Below, in pieces: positions 10,431 through 24,334 of a stretch of 64,000 nucleotides of DNA (positions are counted from its first letter, which is position 1; each line of letters starts with the position of its first letter). The translations under genes and the position numbers were made by a program. The stretch covers positions 989,001 through 1,053,000 of the forward strand of contig CATKHW010000013.1 in assembly GCA_949752795.1 (NCBI GenBank). Direction: 5' to 3'. The DNA is from Hyperoodon ampullatus (lineage: Eukaryota > Chordata > Mammalia > Artiodactyla > Ziphiidae). The notes beneath the pieces were generated by a model. The model was not told the origin of the DNA, did no database searches, and was given only the letters and a program-made list of their open reading frames with translations.

Positions 10431-12166
10431 CATATTTCCCGCAGAGGAATATATCTGACTAGTAAGAATCTTAAAACCTATGTATTGATATGTCTCCGTA
10501 AGGGAATCAAGTGTGCCTAGACAGGCATAAACATGGCAGCGAGAATCAGCTCAAACCCACTATAAAAAGGAATTTCAAAAACAAAACAAAAAAACTGGGA
10601 AATTCTTTACAATTCCTTCAGGGTCTCTGATGAAACCTGGAATGACCCTATCTACAATGACAGCTGGATGTGGCATAAGGAGGGACACTTGAGACTGAGA
10701 CGATTGGTGAGATTGAGTGAGAGAATGCAGACCCTTTAAAGCACAAATGCCAGGCACCCATTCCATGGGTCCCAACTCTCCAGGTTGAAGGGAATATTAC
10801 TACAGCTATAACATGTATCGGAAACCTAGAGAACGGACCCACTGTGAATACGAAACGATTCTAAAACTCAACGAATTGTCCCTCTCCTGGTGCTCTGGTT
10901 TGACTTTCCATCTGCTTTACTATCAACCTCCCAACTTGGAGAGACAGCCCCTTTAACCTCCTGGTTCGCACAGGTTGCCAATTTGGCAGAGGATGAAAGT
11001 GAAGAGGGAGAACCAATGAGAGAGTAGCTGTTAGGCATTTGGATGGGCACATATCACTCTAACTTCCCGGCAGGAAGAAGAATTAACCAAAGTCTCAGCC
11101 ACCCACCGGGAAACAGCATAGGTCCTGAACCAAAATTTTGGACTTGCGGTCAGCTCACAAAAAACGAGTTGCAAAATGGATCTCAAGGGCACATCAATTC
11201 ACAAACTGGCAGAGTAATAAAGGACAACTCTCGTCCAAAAATCTGTTTAGGGAAAGCAACGAGGAGGACTTTAAAGCGAGGCAGAATAGCAGGAAACAGA
11301 TTTCAAGAAGTACGTTGGAATCACCTTTAAAGCACAGGAAGAGGGGCACAACTTCGACAATGATGCACTTGGCCAAAAGGGCGTATACGTTTTCTCCTGA
11401 ATATATTCAGGAGAAAACGCATACGCCCTTTTTGGCCAAGCAAGCAAGCAGGCAATGCAAATCTGCACTACAAAGAAGTATCACATCCTACCGGTCAAAG
11501 GGACATCCACAAAATGTGTAAAAACCAGAAAGGCAAGACAGGCCCTGGAGAACAGGAGCCTTGTTATGCTGATGGGTGGGATGTAAATTGCCAACTGCCT
11601 CTTTTGAGGAGTGCATTGTGTTCCCTAAAACAAGTAAACAACAGAGCTACAGAGCCAAGGGCACTTCCAGTCTAGGGAATATACCTTGGGAAAACTGAAA
11701 ATCAATAAGACAGAGCCACCCCAAAATATTGGGCTGCACTGCTTACAAGGACCTCAACTTGGGTACACCTTAAATATCCCAGGAAATATAAAAATGCTTC
11801 AAAAAATTGTGGTACTTATGTACGAAGGAATATCCCTCAGCCATGAAATCAATGTCATCAGACCAGTAGCAGCAAAATGGGTGGATTCAGGTACGATGAT
11901 TCTAAGTGAAATAAGTCACACAGAAAAAGAAACTTATCATAAGATATCACTTATGAAGATCCTGTAAACATGGCTACACTTGAACTGAGTTAGGAAAGAG
12001 AACAGTGACTCACATTTAGAAAACACTCTTATGCCTGCTTAAGGGGGAAGGAGAGGTGGGGTGATGCATAAAACCAGAGTTTGATATAAGCACAGGTACC
12101 GTTCCAAAAACCAACTATGGAATAGACAAGACCTACACCTTCCTCAGTGAAAGGGACACAAAACAC
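10431..12166 (+). repeat. Satellite unit 7
   Basis: Palindrome 11368-11440 is one base short in the left arm (four A instead of five) and carries GTATACG for GTATGCG. ORF2 remnant stop 11965-11967. Unit length 1,736 bp. Confidence 0.96.
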
Positions 12167-13903
12167 CATATTTCCCGCAGAGGAATATATGGGACTAGTA
12201 AGAATCTTAAAACCTATGTATTGATATGTCTCCGTAAGGGAATCAAGTGTGTCTAGACTGGCATAAACATGGCAGCGAGAATCAGCTCAAACCCACTATA
12301 AAAAGGAATTTCAAAAATAAAACAAAACAACTGGGAAAATCTTTACAATTCCTTCAGGTTCTCTGATGAAACCTGGAATGACCCTATCTACAACGAGAGC
12401 TGGATGTGGCATAAGGCTGGACACTTGGGACTGAGGGGATTGGTGAGATTGGGTGAGCAAATGCAGACCCTTTAAAGCAATAATGCATGGCACACATTCC
12501 ATGGGTCCCAACTCTCCAGCTTGAAGGAATATTACTACTGTTATAACATGTACTGGAAACCTAGAGAACGGACACACTGTGAATACCAAAGGTTTCTAAA
12601 ACTCAACGAATAGTCCCTCTCCTGGTGCTTCGGTTTGATTTTCCACCTGCTTTACTATCAACCTCCCAACTTGGAGAGACAGGCCCTTTAACCTCCTGTT
12701 TCGCACAGGTTGCCAATTTGGCAGAGGATGAAAGGGAAGAGGGAGAACCAATGAGAGAGTAGCTGTTAGGCATTTGGACGGGCACATATCACTGTAATTT
12801 CCAAGCAGGAAGAAGAATTAACCAAAGTCTCAGCCCCCCACCGGGAACCAGCATAGGTCCTGAACCAAAATTTTGGACTTGCGGTCAGCACACCAAAAAC
12901 GAGTTGAAAAATGGAGCTCAGGGGCACAGCAATACACAAACTGGCCGAGTAATAAAGGACAATTATCGTCAAAAATCTGTTGAGGGAAGGCAACGAGGCG
13001 GACTTGAAAGCGAGGCAGGATAGCAGGAAACAGATTTCAAGAGGTACGTTGGAATCGCCTTTAAAGCACAGGAAGAGGGGCACAACTTCGACAATGATAC
13101 ACTTGGCCAAAAAGGGCGTATGTGTTTTCGCCTGAATATATTCAGGAGAAAACGCATACGCCCTTTTTGGCCAAGCAAGCAAGCGGGCAATGCAAATCTG
13201 CACTACAAAGAAGTATCACCTCCCACCGGTCAAAAGGGACATCCACAAAATGTGTAAAAACCAGAAAGGCAAGACAGGCCCTGGAGAACAGGGAGCCTTG
13301 TTATGCTGATGGGCGGGATGTAAATTGCCAACTGCCTCTCTGGAGGAGTGCATTGTGTTCCCTAAAACAAGTAAACAACAGAGCTACAGAGCCAAGGGCA
13401 CTTCCAGTCTAGGGAATATACCTTGGGAAAACTGAAAATCAATAAGACAGAGGCACCCCAAAATTTAGGGCTGCACTGCTTACAAGGACCTCAACTTGGG
13501 TACACCTTAAATATCCCAGGAAATATAAAAATGGTTCAAAAAATTGTGGTACTTACGTATGATGGAATATCCCTCAGCCATGAAATCAATGTCATAAGAC
13601 CAGTAGCAGCAAAATGGGTGGATTCAGGTACGGTGATTCTAAGTGAAATATGTCACACAGAAAAATAAACTTATCATAAGCTATCACTTATGAAGATCCT
13701 GTAAACATGGCTACACTTGAACTGAGTTAGGAAAGAGAACAGTGTCTCACATTTAGAAAACACTCTTATGCCTGCTTAAGGGGGAAGGAGAGGTGGGGTG
13801 ATGCATAAAACCAGAGTTTGATATAAGCAGAGGTACCGTTCCAAAAACCAACTATGGAAAAGAAAAGACGTACACCTTCCTCAGTGAAAGGGACTCAAAA
13901 CCC
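12167..13903 (+). repeat. Satellite unit 8
   Basis: Palindrome 13102-13175 has two left-arm substitutions (GTATGTGTTTTCGCC). ORF2 remnant stop 13702-13704. The spacing from the previous palindrome centre is the shortest in the array, 1,735 bp. Confidence 0.96.
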
Positions 13904-15640
13904 CATATTTCCCGCAGAGGAATATATCTGACTAGTAAGAATCTTAAAACCTATGGATTGATATGTCTCTGTAAGGGAATCAAGTGTGTCTAGACTGGCA
14001 TAAACATGGCAGCGAGAGTCAGCTCAAACCCACTATAAAAATGAATTTCAGAAACAAAACAAAAAAACTGGGAAATTCTTTACAATTCCTTCAGGGTCTC
14101 TGATGAAACCTGGAATGACCCTATCTACAACGACAGCTGGATGTGGCATAAGGAGGGACACTTGGGACTGACAGGATTGGTGAGATTGGGTGAGCAAATG
14201 CAGACCCTTTAAAGCAATAATGCATGGCACCCATTCCAAGGGTCCCAACTCTACAGGTTGAAGGGAATATTACTACAGTTATAACATGTACGGGAAACAG
14301 AGAACGGACAAACTGTGAATACGAAAGGTTTCTAAAACTCAACGAATAGTCCCTCTCCTGGTGCTCCGGTTTGACTTTCCATCTGCTTTACTATCAACCT
14401 CCCAACTTGGAGAGACAGCCCCTTTAACCTCCTGGTTCGCACAGGTTGCCAATTTGGCAGAGGATGAAAGGGAAGTGGGAGAACCAATGAGATAGTAGCT
14501 GTTAGGCATTTGGACGGGCACATATCACTCTAACTTCCCGGCAGGAAGAAGAATTAACCAAAGTCTCAGCCCCCCACCGGGAACCAGCACAGTTCCTGAA
14601 CCAAAATTTTGGACTTGCGGTCAGCTCACCAAAAACGAGTTGAAAAATAGAGCTCAGGGGCACAGCAATTCACAAACTGGCCGAGTAATAAAGGACAACT
14701 ATCGTCCAAAAATCTGTTGAGGGAAGGCAACTAGGCGGACTTGAAAGCGAGGCAGAATAGCAGGAAACAGATTTCAAGAGGTACGTTGGAATCGCCTTTA
14801 AAGCACAGGAAGAGGGGCACAACTTCGACAATGATGCACTTGGCCAAAAAGGGCGTATGCGTTTTCTCCTGAATATATTCAGTAGAAAACGCATACGCCC
14901 TTTTTGGCCAAGCAAGCAAGCGGGCAATTCAAATCTGCACTACAAAGAAGTATCACTTCCCACCGGTCAAAAGGGACATCCACAAAATATGTAAAAACCA
15001 GAAAGGCAAGACAGGCCCTGGAGAACAGGGATCCTTGTTATGCTGATGGGCGGCATGTAAATTGCCAACTGCCTCTCTGGAGGAGTGCATTGTGTTCCCT
15101 AAAACAAGTAAACAACAGAGCTACAGAGCCAAGGGCACTTCCAGTCTACGGAATATACTTTGGGAAAACTGAAAATCAATAAGACAGAGCCACCCCAAAA
15201 TTTAGGGCTGCACTGCTTACAAGGACCTCAACTTGGGTACACCTTAAATATCCCAGGAAATATAAAAATGGTTCAAAAAATTGTGGTAATTACGTACGAT
15301 GGAATATCCCTCAGCCATGAAATCAATGTCATAAGACCAGTAGCAGCAAAATGGGTGGATTCAGGTACGATGATTCTAAGTGAAATAAGTCACAGAGAAA
15401 AAGAAACTTATCATAAGATATCACTTATGAAGATCCTGTAAACATGGCTACACTTGAACTGAGTTAGGAAAGAGAACAGTGTCTCACATTTAGAAAACAC
15501 TCTTATACCTGCTTAAGGGGGAAGGAGAGGTGGGGTGATGCATAAAACCAGAGTTTGATATAAGCACAGGTACCGTTCTAAAAACCAACTATGGAATAGA
15601 CAAGACCTACACCTTCCTCAGTGAAAGGGACTCAAAACCC
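13904..15640 (+). repeat. Satellite unit 9
   Basis: Palindrome 14839-14912 with a single right-arm mismatch (TTCAGTAG). ORF2 remnant stop 15439-15441. Confidence 0.96.
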
Positions 15641-17379
15641 CATATTTCCCGCAGAGGAATATATCTGACTAGTAAGAATCTTAAAACCTATGTATTGATA
15701 TGTCTCCGTAAGGGAATCAAGTGTGTCTAGACTGGCATAAACATGGCAGCGAGAACCAGCTCAAACCCACTATAAAAAGGAATTTCAAAAACAAAACAAA
15801 AAAACTGGGAAATTCTTTACAATTCCTTCAGGGTCAATGATGAAACCTGGAATGACCCTATCTACAACGACAGCTGGATATGGCATAAGCCTGGACACTT
15901 GGGACTGAGGGGATTGGTGAGATTGGGTGAGCAAATGCAGACCCTTTAAAGCAATAATGCATGGCAGCCATTCCATGGGTCCCAACTCTCCAGGTTGAAG
16001 GGAATATTATTACAGTTATAACATGTACGGGAAACCTAGAGAACGGACACACTGTGAATACGAAAGGTTTCTAAAACTCAACGAATAGTCCCTCTCCTGG
16101 TGCCTCGATTTGATTTTCCACCTGCTTTACTATCAATCTCCCAACTTGGAGAGACAGCCCCTTTAACCTCCTGGTTCGCACAGGTTGCCAATTTGGCAGA
16201 GGATGAAAGGGAAGAGGGAGAACCAATGAGAGAGTAGCTGTTAGGCATTTGGACGGGCACATATCACTGTAATTTCCCGGCAGGAAGAAGAATTAACCAA
16301 AGTCTCAGCCCCCCACCGGGAACCAGCATAGGTCCTGAACCAAAATTTTGGACTTGCGGTCAGCTCACAAAAAACGAGTTGAAAAATGGAGCTCAGGGGC
16401 ACAGCAATTCACAAACTGGCCGAGTAATAAAGGACAACTATCGTCCAAAAATCTGTTGAGGGAAGGCAACGAGGCGGACTTGAAAGCGAGGCAGAATAGC
16501 AGGAAACAGATTTCAAGAGGTACGCTGGAATCGCCTTTAAAGCACAGGAAGAGGGGCACAACTTCGACAATGATGCACTTGGCCAAAAAGGGCGTATGCG
16601 TTTTCTCCTGAATATATTCAGGAGAAAACGCATACGCCCTTTTTGGCCAAGCAAGCAAGCGGGCAATGCAAATCTGCACTACAAAGAAGTATCACTTCCC
16701 ACCGGTCAAAGGGGACATCCACAAAATGTGTAAAAACCAGACTGGCAAGACAGGCCCTGGAGAACAGGGAGCATTGTTATGCTGATGGGCGGGATGTAAA
16801 TTCCCAACTGCCTCTCTGGAGGAGTGCATTGTGTTCCCTAAAACAAGTAAAGAACAGAGCTACAGAGCCAAGGGCACTTCCAGTCTAGGGAATATACCTT
16901 GGGAAAACTGAAAATCAATAAGACAGAGCCACCCCAAAATTTAGGGCTGCACTGCTTACAAGGACCTCAACTTGGGTACACCTTAAATATCCCAGGAAAT
17001 ATAAAATTGGTTCAAAAAATTGTGGTACTTACGTACGATGGAATATCCCTCAGCCATGAAATCAATGTCATAAGACCAGTAGCAGCAAAATGGGTGGATT
17101 CAGGTACGATGATTCTAAGTGAAATAAGTCACAGAGAAAAAGAAACTTATCATAATATATCACTTATGAAGATCCTGTAAACATGGCTACACTTGAACTG
17201 AGTTAGGAAAGAGAACAGTGTCTCACATTTAGAAAACACTCTTATGCCTGCTTAAGGGGGAAGGAGAGGTGGGGTGATGCATAAAACCAGAGTTTGATAT
17301 AAGCACAGGTACCGTTCCAAAAACCAACTATGGAATAGACAATACCTACACCTTCCTCAGTGAAAGCGACTCAAAACAC
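15641..17379 (+). repeat. Satellite unit 10
   Basis: Palindrome 16578-16651 is perfect. ORF2 remnant stop 17178-17180. Carries the GTCAATGATG variant near 15834, also seen in units 15, 18, 24 and 25. Confidence 0.96.
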
Positions 17380-19118
17380 CATATTTCCCGCAGAGGAGCA
17401 TATCTGACTAGTAAGAATCTTAAAACCTATGTATTGATATGTCTCTGTAAGGGAATCAATTGTGTCTAGACTGGCATAAACATGGGAGCGAGAATCAGCT
17501 CAAACCCACTATAAAAAGGAATTTCAAAAACAAAACAAAAAAACTGGGAAATTCTTTCCAATTCCTTCAGGGTCTCTGATGAAACCTGGAATGACCCTAT
17601 CTACAACGACAGCTGGATGTGGCATAAGGCTGGACACTTGGGACTGAGAGGATTGGTGAGATTGGGTGAGCAAATGCAGACCCTTTAAAGCAATAATGCA
17701 TGGCACACATTCCATGGGTCCCAACTCTCCAGGTTGAAGGGAATATTACTACAGATATAACATGTACGGGAATCCTAGAGAACGGACACACTGTGAATAC
17801 GAAAGGTTTCTAAAACTCAACGAATAGTCCCTCTCCTGGTGCTCCGGTTTGACTTTCCATCTGCTTTACTATCAACCTCCCAAATTGGAGAGACAGCCCC
17901 TTTAACCTCCTGGTTCGCACAGGTTGCCAATTTGGCAGAGGATGAAAGGGAAGAGGGAGAACCAATGAGAGAGTAGCTGTTAGGCATTTGGACGGGCACA
18001 TATCACTGTAATTTCCCGGCAGGAAGAAGTATTAATCAAAGTCTCAGCCCCCCACAGGGAACCAGTATAGGTCCTGAACCAAAATTTCGGACTTGCGGTC
18101 AGCTCACCAAAAACGAGTTGAAAAATGGAGCTCAGGGGCACAGCAATTCACAAACTGGCCGAGTAATAAAGGACAACTATCGTCCAAAAATCTGTTGAGG
18201 GAAGGCAACGAGGCGGACTTGAAAGCGAGGCAGAATAGCAGGAAACAGATTTCAACAGGTACGTTGGAATCGCCTTTAAAGCTCAGGAAGAGGGGCACAA
18301 CTTCGACAATGATGCACTTGGCCAAAAAGGGCGTATGCGTTTTCTCCTGAATATATTCAGGAGAAAACGCATACGCCCTTTTTGGCCAAGCAAGCAAGCG
18401 GGCAATGCAAATCTGCACTACAAAGAAGTTTCACTTCCCACCGGTCAAAAGGGACATCCACAAAATGTGTAAAAACCAGAAAGGCAAGACAGGCCCTGGA
18501 GAACAGGGAGCCTTGTTATGCTGATGGGCGGGATGTAAATTGCCAACTGCCTCTCTGGAGGAGTGCATTGTGTTCCCTAAAACAAGTAAACAACAGAGCT
18601 ACAGAGCCAAGGGCACTTCCATTCTAGGGAATATACCTTGGGAAAACTGAAGATCAATAAGACAGAGCCACCCCAAAATTTAGGGCTGCACTGCTTACAA
18701 GGACCTCAACTTGGGTACACCTTAAATATCCCAGGAAATATAAAAATGGTTCAAAAAATTGTGGTACTTACGTACGATGGAATATCCCTCAGCCATGAAA
18801 TCAATGTCATAAGACCAGTAGCAGCAAAATGGGTGGATTCAGGTACGATGATTCTAAGTGAAATAAGCCACACAGAAAAAGAAACTTATCATAAGATATC
18901 ACTTATGAAGATCCTGTAAACATGGCTACACTTGAACTGAGTTAGGAAAGAGAACAGTGTCTCACATTTAGAAAACACTCTTATGCCTGCTTAAGGGGGA
19001 AGGAGAGGTGGTGTGATGCATAAAACCAGACTTTCATATAAGCACAGGTACCATTCCAAAAACCAACTATGGAATAGACAAGACCTACCACTTCCTCAGT
19101 GAAAGGGACTCAAAAACC
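17380..19118 (+). repeat. Satellite unit 11
   Basis: Palindrome 18317-18390 is perfect. ORF2 remnant stop 18917-18919. ACAGATATAACATGTACGGG followed by AATCC (about 17752) is shared with the distant units 21 and 37. Confidence 0.96.
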
Positions 19119-20857
19119 CATATTTCCCGCAGAGGAATATATCTGACTAGTAAGAATCTTAAAACCTATGTATTGATATGTCTCCGTAAGGGAATCAAGT
19201 GTGTCTAGAGTGGCATAAATATGGCAGCGAGAATCAGCTCAAACCCACTATAAAAAGGAATTTCAAAAATAAAACAAAAAAAACTGGGAAATTCTTTACA
19301 ATTCCTTCAGGGTCTCTGATGAAACCTGGAAAGACCCTATCTACAACGACAGCTGGATGTGGCATAAGTCTGGACACATGGGACTGTGAGGATTGGTGAG
19401 ATTGGGTGAAAAAATGAAGACCTTTTAAAGCATTAATGCATGGCACCCATTGCATGGGTCCCAACTCTCCAGGTTGAAGGGAATATTACTACAGTTATAA
19501 CATGTACGGGAAACCTAGAGAACGGACACACTGTGAATACGAAAGGTTTCTAAAACTCAACGAATAGTCCCTCTCCTGGTGCTCCGGTTTGACTTTCCAT
19601 CTGCTTTACTATCAACCTCCCAACTTGGAGAGACAGCCCCTTTAACCTCCTGGTTCGCACAGGTTGCCAATTTGGCAGAGGATGAAAGGGAAGAGGGAGA
19701 ACCAATGAGAGAGTAGCTGTTAGGCATTTGGACGGGCACATATCACTGTAATTTCCCGGCAGGAAGAAGAATTAACCAAAGTCTCAGCCCCCCACCGGGA
19801 ACCACTATAGGTCCTGAACCAAAATTTTGGACTTGCGGTCAGCTCACCTAAAACGAGTTGAAAAATGGAGCTCAGGGGCACAGCAATTCACAAATTGGCC
19901 GAGTAATAAAGGACAACTATCGTCCAAAAATCTGTTGAGGGAAGGCAATGAGGCGGACTTGAAAGCGAGGCAGAATAGCAGGAAACAGATTTCAAGAGGT
20001 ATGTTGGAATCGCCTTTAAAGCACAGGAAGAGGGGCACAACTTCGACAATGATGCACTTGGCCAAATGGGGCGTATGCGTTTTCTCCTGAATATATTCAG
20101 GAGAAAACGCATACGACCTTTTTGGCCAAGCAAGCAAGCGGGCAATGCAAATCTGCACTACAAAGAAGTATCACTTCCCACCGGTCAAAAGGGACATCCA
20201 CAAAATGTGTAAAAACCGGAAAGGCAAGACAGGCCCTGGAGAACAGGGAGCCTTGTTATGCTGATGGGCGGGATGTAAATTGCCAACTGCCTCTCTGGAG
20301 GAGTGCATTGTGTTCCCTAAAACAAGTAAACAACAGAGCTACAGAGCCAAGGGCACTTCCAGTCTAGGGAATGAACCTTGGGAAAACTGAAGATCAATAA
20401 GACAGAGCCACCCCAAAATTTAGGGCTGCACTGCTTACAAGGACCTCAACTTGGGAACACCTTAAATATCCCAGGAAATATAAAAATGGTTCAAAAATTT
20501 TGGTACTTACGTACGATGGAATATCCCTCAGCCATGAAATCAATGTCATAAGACCAGTAGCAGCAAAATGGGTGGATTCAGGTACGATGATTCTAAGTGA
20601 AATAAGTCACAGAGAAAAAGAAACTTATCATAAGATATCACTTATGAAGATCCTGTAAACATGGCTACACTTGAACTGAGTTAGGAAAGAGAACAGTGTC
20701 TCACATTTAGAAAACACTCTTATGCCTGCTTAAGGGGGAAGGAGAGGTGGGGTGATGCATAAAACCAGAGTTTGATATAAGCACAGGTACCGTTCCAAAA
20801 AACAACTATGGAATAGACAAGACCTACACCTTCCTCAGTGAAAGGGACTCAAAACAC
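19119..20857 (+). repeat. Satellite unit 12
   Basis: Palindrome 20057-20130 has left-arm CCAAATGGGGCG and right-arm ACGACC. ORF2 remnant stop 20656-20658. Shares the AAATGGGG, TATGTTGG and ACCGGAAAGG variants with units 14, 17 and 20. Confidence 0.96.
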
Positions 20858-22594
20858 CATATTTCCCGCAGAGGAATATATCTGACTAGTAAGAATCTTA
20901 AAACCTATGTATTGATATGTCTCCGTAAGGGAATCAAGTGTGTGTAGACTGGCATAAACATGGCAGTGAGAATCAGCTCAAACCCACTATAAAAAGGAAT
21001 TTCAAAAACAAAACAAAACAACTGGGAAATTCTTTACAATTCCTTCTGCGTCTCTGATGAAACCTGGAATGACCCTATCTACAATGACAGCTGGATGTGG
21101 CATAAGGCTGGACACTTGGGACGGAGAGGATTGGTGAGATTGGGTGAACAAATGCAGACCCTTTAAAGCAATAATACATGGCACCCATTCCATGGGTCCC
21201 AACTCTCCAGGATGAAGGGAATATTACTACAGTTATAACATGTACGGGAAACCTAGAGAACGGACACACTGTGAATACGAAAGGTTTCTAAAACTCAACG
21301 AATAGTCTCTCTCGTGGTGCTCCGGTTTGACTTTCCATCTGCTTTACTATCAACCTCCCAACTTGGAGAGACAGTCCCTTTAACCTCCTGGTTCGCACAG
21401 GTTGCCAATTTGGCAGAGGATGAAAGGGAAGAGGGAGAACCAATGAGAGAGTAGCTGTTAGGCATTTGGACGGGCACATATCACTGTAATTTCCCGGCAG
21501 GAAGAAGAATTAACCAAAGTCTCAGCCACCCACCGGAACCAGTATAGGTCCTGAACCAAAATTTTGGACTTGCGGTCAGCTCACCTAAAACGAGTTGAAA
21601 AATGGAGCTCAGGGGCACAGCAATTCACAAACTGGCCGAGTAATAAAGGACAACTATCGTCCAAAAATCTGTTGAGGGAAGGCAACGAGGCGGACTTGAA
21701 AGCGAGGCAGAATAGCAGGAAACAGATTTCAAGAGGTACGTTGGAATTGCCTTTAAAGCACAGGAAGAGGGGCACAACTTCGACAATGATGCACTTGGCC
21801 AAAAAGGGCGTATGCGTTTTCTCCTGAATATATTCCGGAGAAAACGCATACGCCCTTTTTGGCCAAGCAAGCAAGCGGGCAATGCAAATCTGCACTACAA
21901 AGAAGTATCGCTTCCCACCGGTCAAAAGGGACATCCACAAAATGTGTAAAAACCAGAAAGGCAAGACAGGCCGTGGAGAACAGGGAGCCTTGTTATGCTG
22001 ATGGGCGGGATGTAAATTGCCAACTGCCTCTCTGGAGGAGTACATTGTGTTCCCTAAAACAAGTAAAGAACAGAGCTACAGAGCCAAGGGCACTTCCAGT
22101 CTAGGGAATATACCTTGGGAAAACTGAAAATCAATAAGACAGAGCCACCCCAAATTTAGGGCTGCACTGCTTACAAGGACCTCAACTTGGGTACACCTTA
22201 AATATCCCAGGAAATATAAAAATGGTTCAAAAAATTGTGGTACTTACGTACGATGGAATATCCCTCAGCCATGAAATCAATGTCATAAGAACAGTAGCAG
22301 CAAAATGGGTGGATTCAGGTACGATGATTCTAAGTGAAATAAGTCACACAGAAAAAGAAACTTATCATAAGATATCACTTATGAAGATCCTGTAAACATG
22401 GCTACACTTGAACTGAGTTAGGAAAGAGAACAGTGTCTCACATTTAATAAACAGTCTTATGCCTGCTTAAGGGGGAAGGAGAGGTGGGGTGATGCATAAA
22501 ACCAGAGTTTCATATAAGCACAGGTACCATTCCAAAAACCAACTATGGAATAGACAAGACCTACACCTTCCTCAGTGAAAGGGACTCAAAACCC
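20858..22594 (+). repeat. Satellite unit 13 (B type)
   Basis: Palindrome 21794-21867 with one mismatch (TTCCGG). ORF2 remnant stop 22393-22395. B-type markers GGCCGTGG at 21969 and TATCGCTTCCC near 21906. Confidence 0.96.
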
Positions 22595-24334
22595 CATATT
22601 TGCCGCAGAGGAATATATCTGACTAGTAAGAATCTTAAAACCTATGTATTGATATGTCTCCGTAAGGGAATCAAGTGTCTCTAGACTGGCATAAACATGG
22701 CAGCGAGAATCAGCTCAAACCCACTATAAAAAGGAATTTCAAAAGTAAAACAAAAAAAACTGGGAAATTCTTTACAATTCCTTCAGGGTCTCTGATGATA
22801 CCTGGAATGACCCTATCTACAATGACAGCTGGATGTGGCATAAGGCTGGACACTTGGGACTGAGAGGATTGGTGAGATTGGGTGAGCAAATGCAGACCCT
22901 TTAAAGCAATAATGCATGGCACACAATCCATGGGTCCCAACTCTCCAGGTTGAAGGGAATATTACTATATTTATAACATGTACGGGAAACCTAGAGAACG
23001 GACACACTGTGAATACGAAAGGTTTCTAAAACTCAACGAATAGTCCCTCTCCTGGTGCTCGGGTTTGACTTTCCATCTGCTTTACTATCAACCTCCCAAC
23101 TTGGAGAGACAGCCCCTTTAACCTCCTGGTTCGCACAGGTTGCCAATTTGGCAGAGGATGAAAGGGAAGAGGGAGAACCAATGAGAGAGTAGCTGTTAGG
23201 CATTTGGACGGGCACATATCACTGTAATTTCCCGGCAGGAAGAAGAATTAACCAAAGTCTCAGCCCCCCACCGGGAACCAGTATAGGTCCTGAACCAAAA
23301 TTTTGGACTTGCGGTCAGCTCACCTAAAACGAGTTGAGAAATGGAGCTCAGGGGCACAGCAATACACAAACTGGCCGAGTAATAAAGGACAACTATCGTC
23401 CAAAAATCTGTTGAGGGAAGGCAACGAGGCGGACTTGAAAGCGAGGCAGAATAGCAGGAAACAGATTTCAAGAGGTATGTTGGAATCGCCTTTAAAGCAC
23501 AGGAAGAGGGGCACAACTTCGACAATGATGCACTTGGCCAAATGGGGCGTATGCGTTTTCTCCTGAATATATTCAGGAGAAAACACATACGCCCTTTTTG
23601 GCCAAGCAAGCAAGCGGGCAATGCAAATCTGCACTACAAAGAAGTATCACTTCCCACCGGTCAAAAGGGACATCCACAAAATGTGTAAAAACCGGAAAGG
23701 AAAGACAGGCCCTGGAGAACAGGGAGCCTTGTTATGCTGATGGGCGGGATGTAAATTGCCAACTGCCTCTCTGGAGGAGTGCATTGTGTTCCCTAAAACA
23801 AGTAAACAACAGAGCTACAGAGCCAAGGGCACTTCCAGTCTAGGAAATAAACCTTGGGAAAACTGAAGTTCAATAAGACAGAGCCTCCCCAAAATTTAGG
23901 GCTGCACTGCTTACAAGGACCTCAACTTGGGTACACCTTAAATATCCCAGGAAATATAAAAATGGTTCAAAAAACTGTGGTACTTACGTACGATGGAATA
24001 TCCCTCAGCCATGAAATCAATGTCATAAGACCAGTAGCAGCAAAATGGGTGGATTCAGGTACGATGATTCTAAGTGAAATAAGTCACAGAGAAAAAGAAA
24101 CTTATCATAAGATATCACTTATGAAGATCCTGTAAACATGGCTACACTTGAACTGAGTTAGGAAAGAAAACAGTGTCTCACATTTAGAAAACACTCTTAT
24201 GCCTGCTTAAGGGGGAAGGAGAGGTGGGGTGATGCATAAAAGCAGAGTTTGATATAAGCACAGGTACCGTTCCAAAAACCAACTATGGAATAGACAAGAC
24301 CTACACCTTCCTCAGTGAAAGGGACTCAAAACAC
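22595..24334 (+). repeat. Satellite unit 14 (C type)
   Basis: Palindrome 23533-23606 has left-arm AAATGGGG and right-arm AAAACACATA, not compensated. ORF2 remnant stop 24133-24135. C-type marker GCTCGGGTTT at 23057. Confidence 0.96.

Noticed and set aside
21581..22045. 154-codon frame on the - strand, repeated in units 13, 16 and 19
   Set aside because: It is antisense to the L1 remnant, runs through the palindrome, and is broken by stops in most other units. It tracks the B-type unit, not coding constraint.
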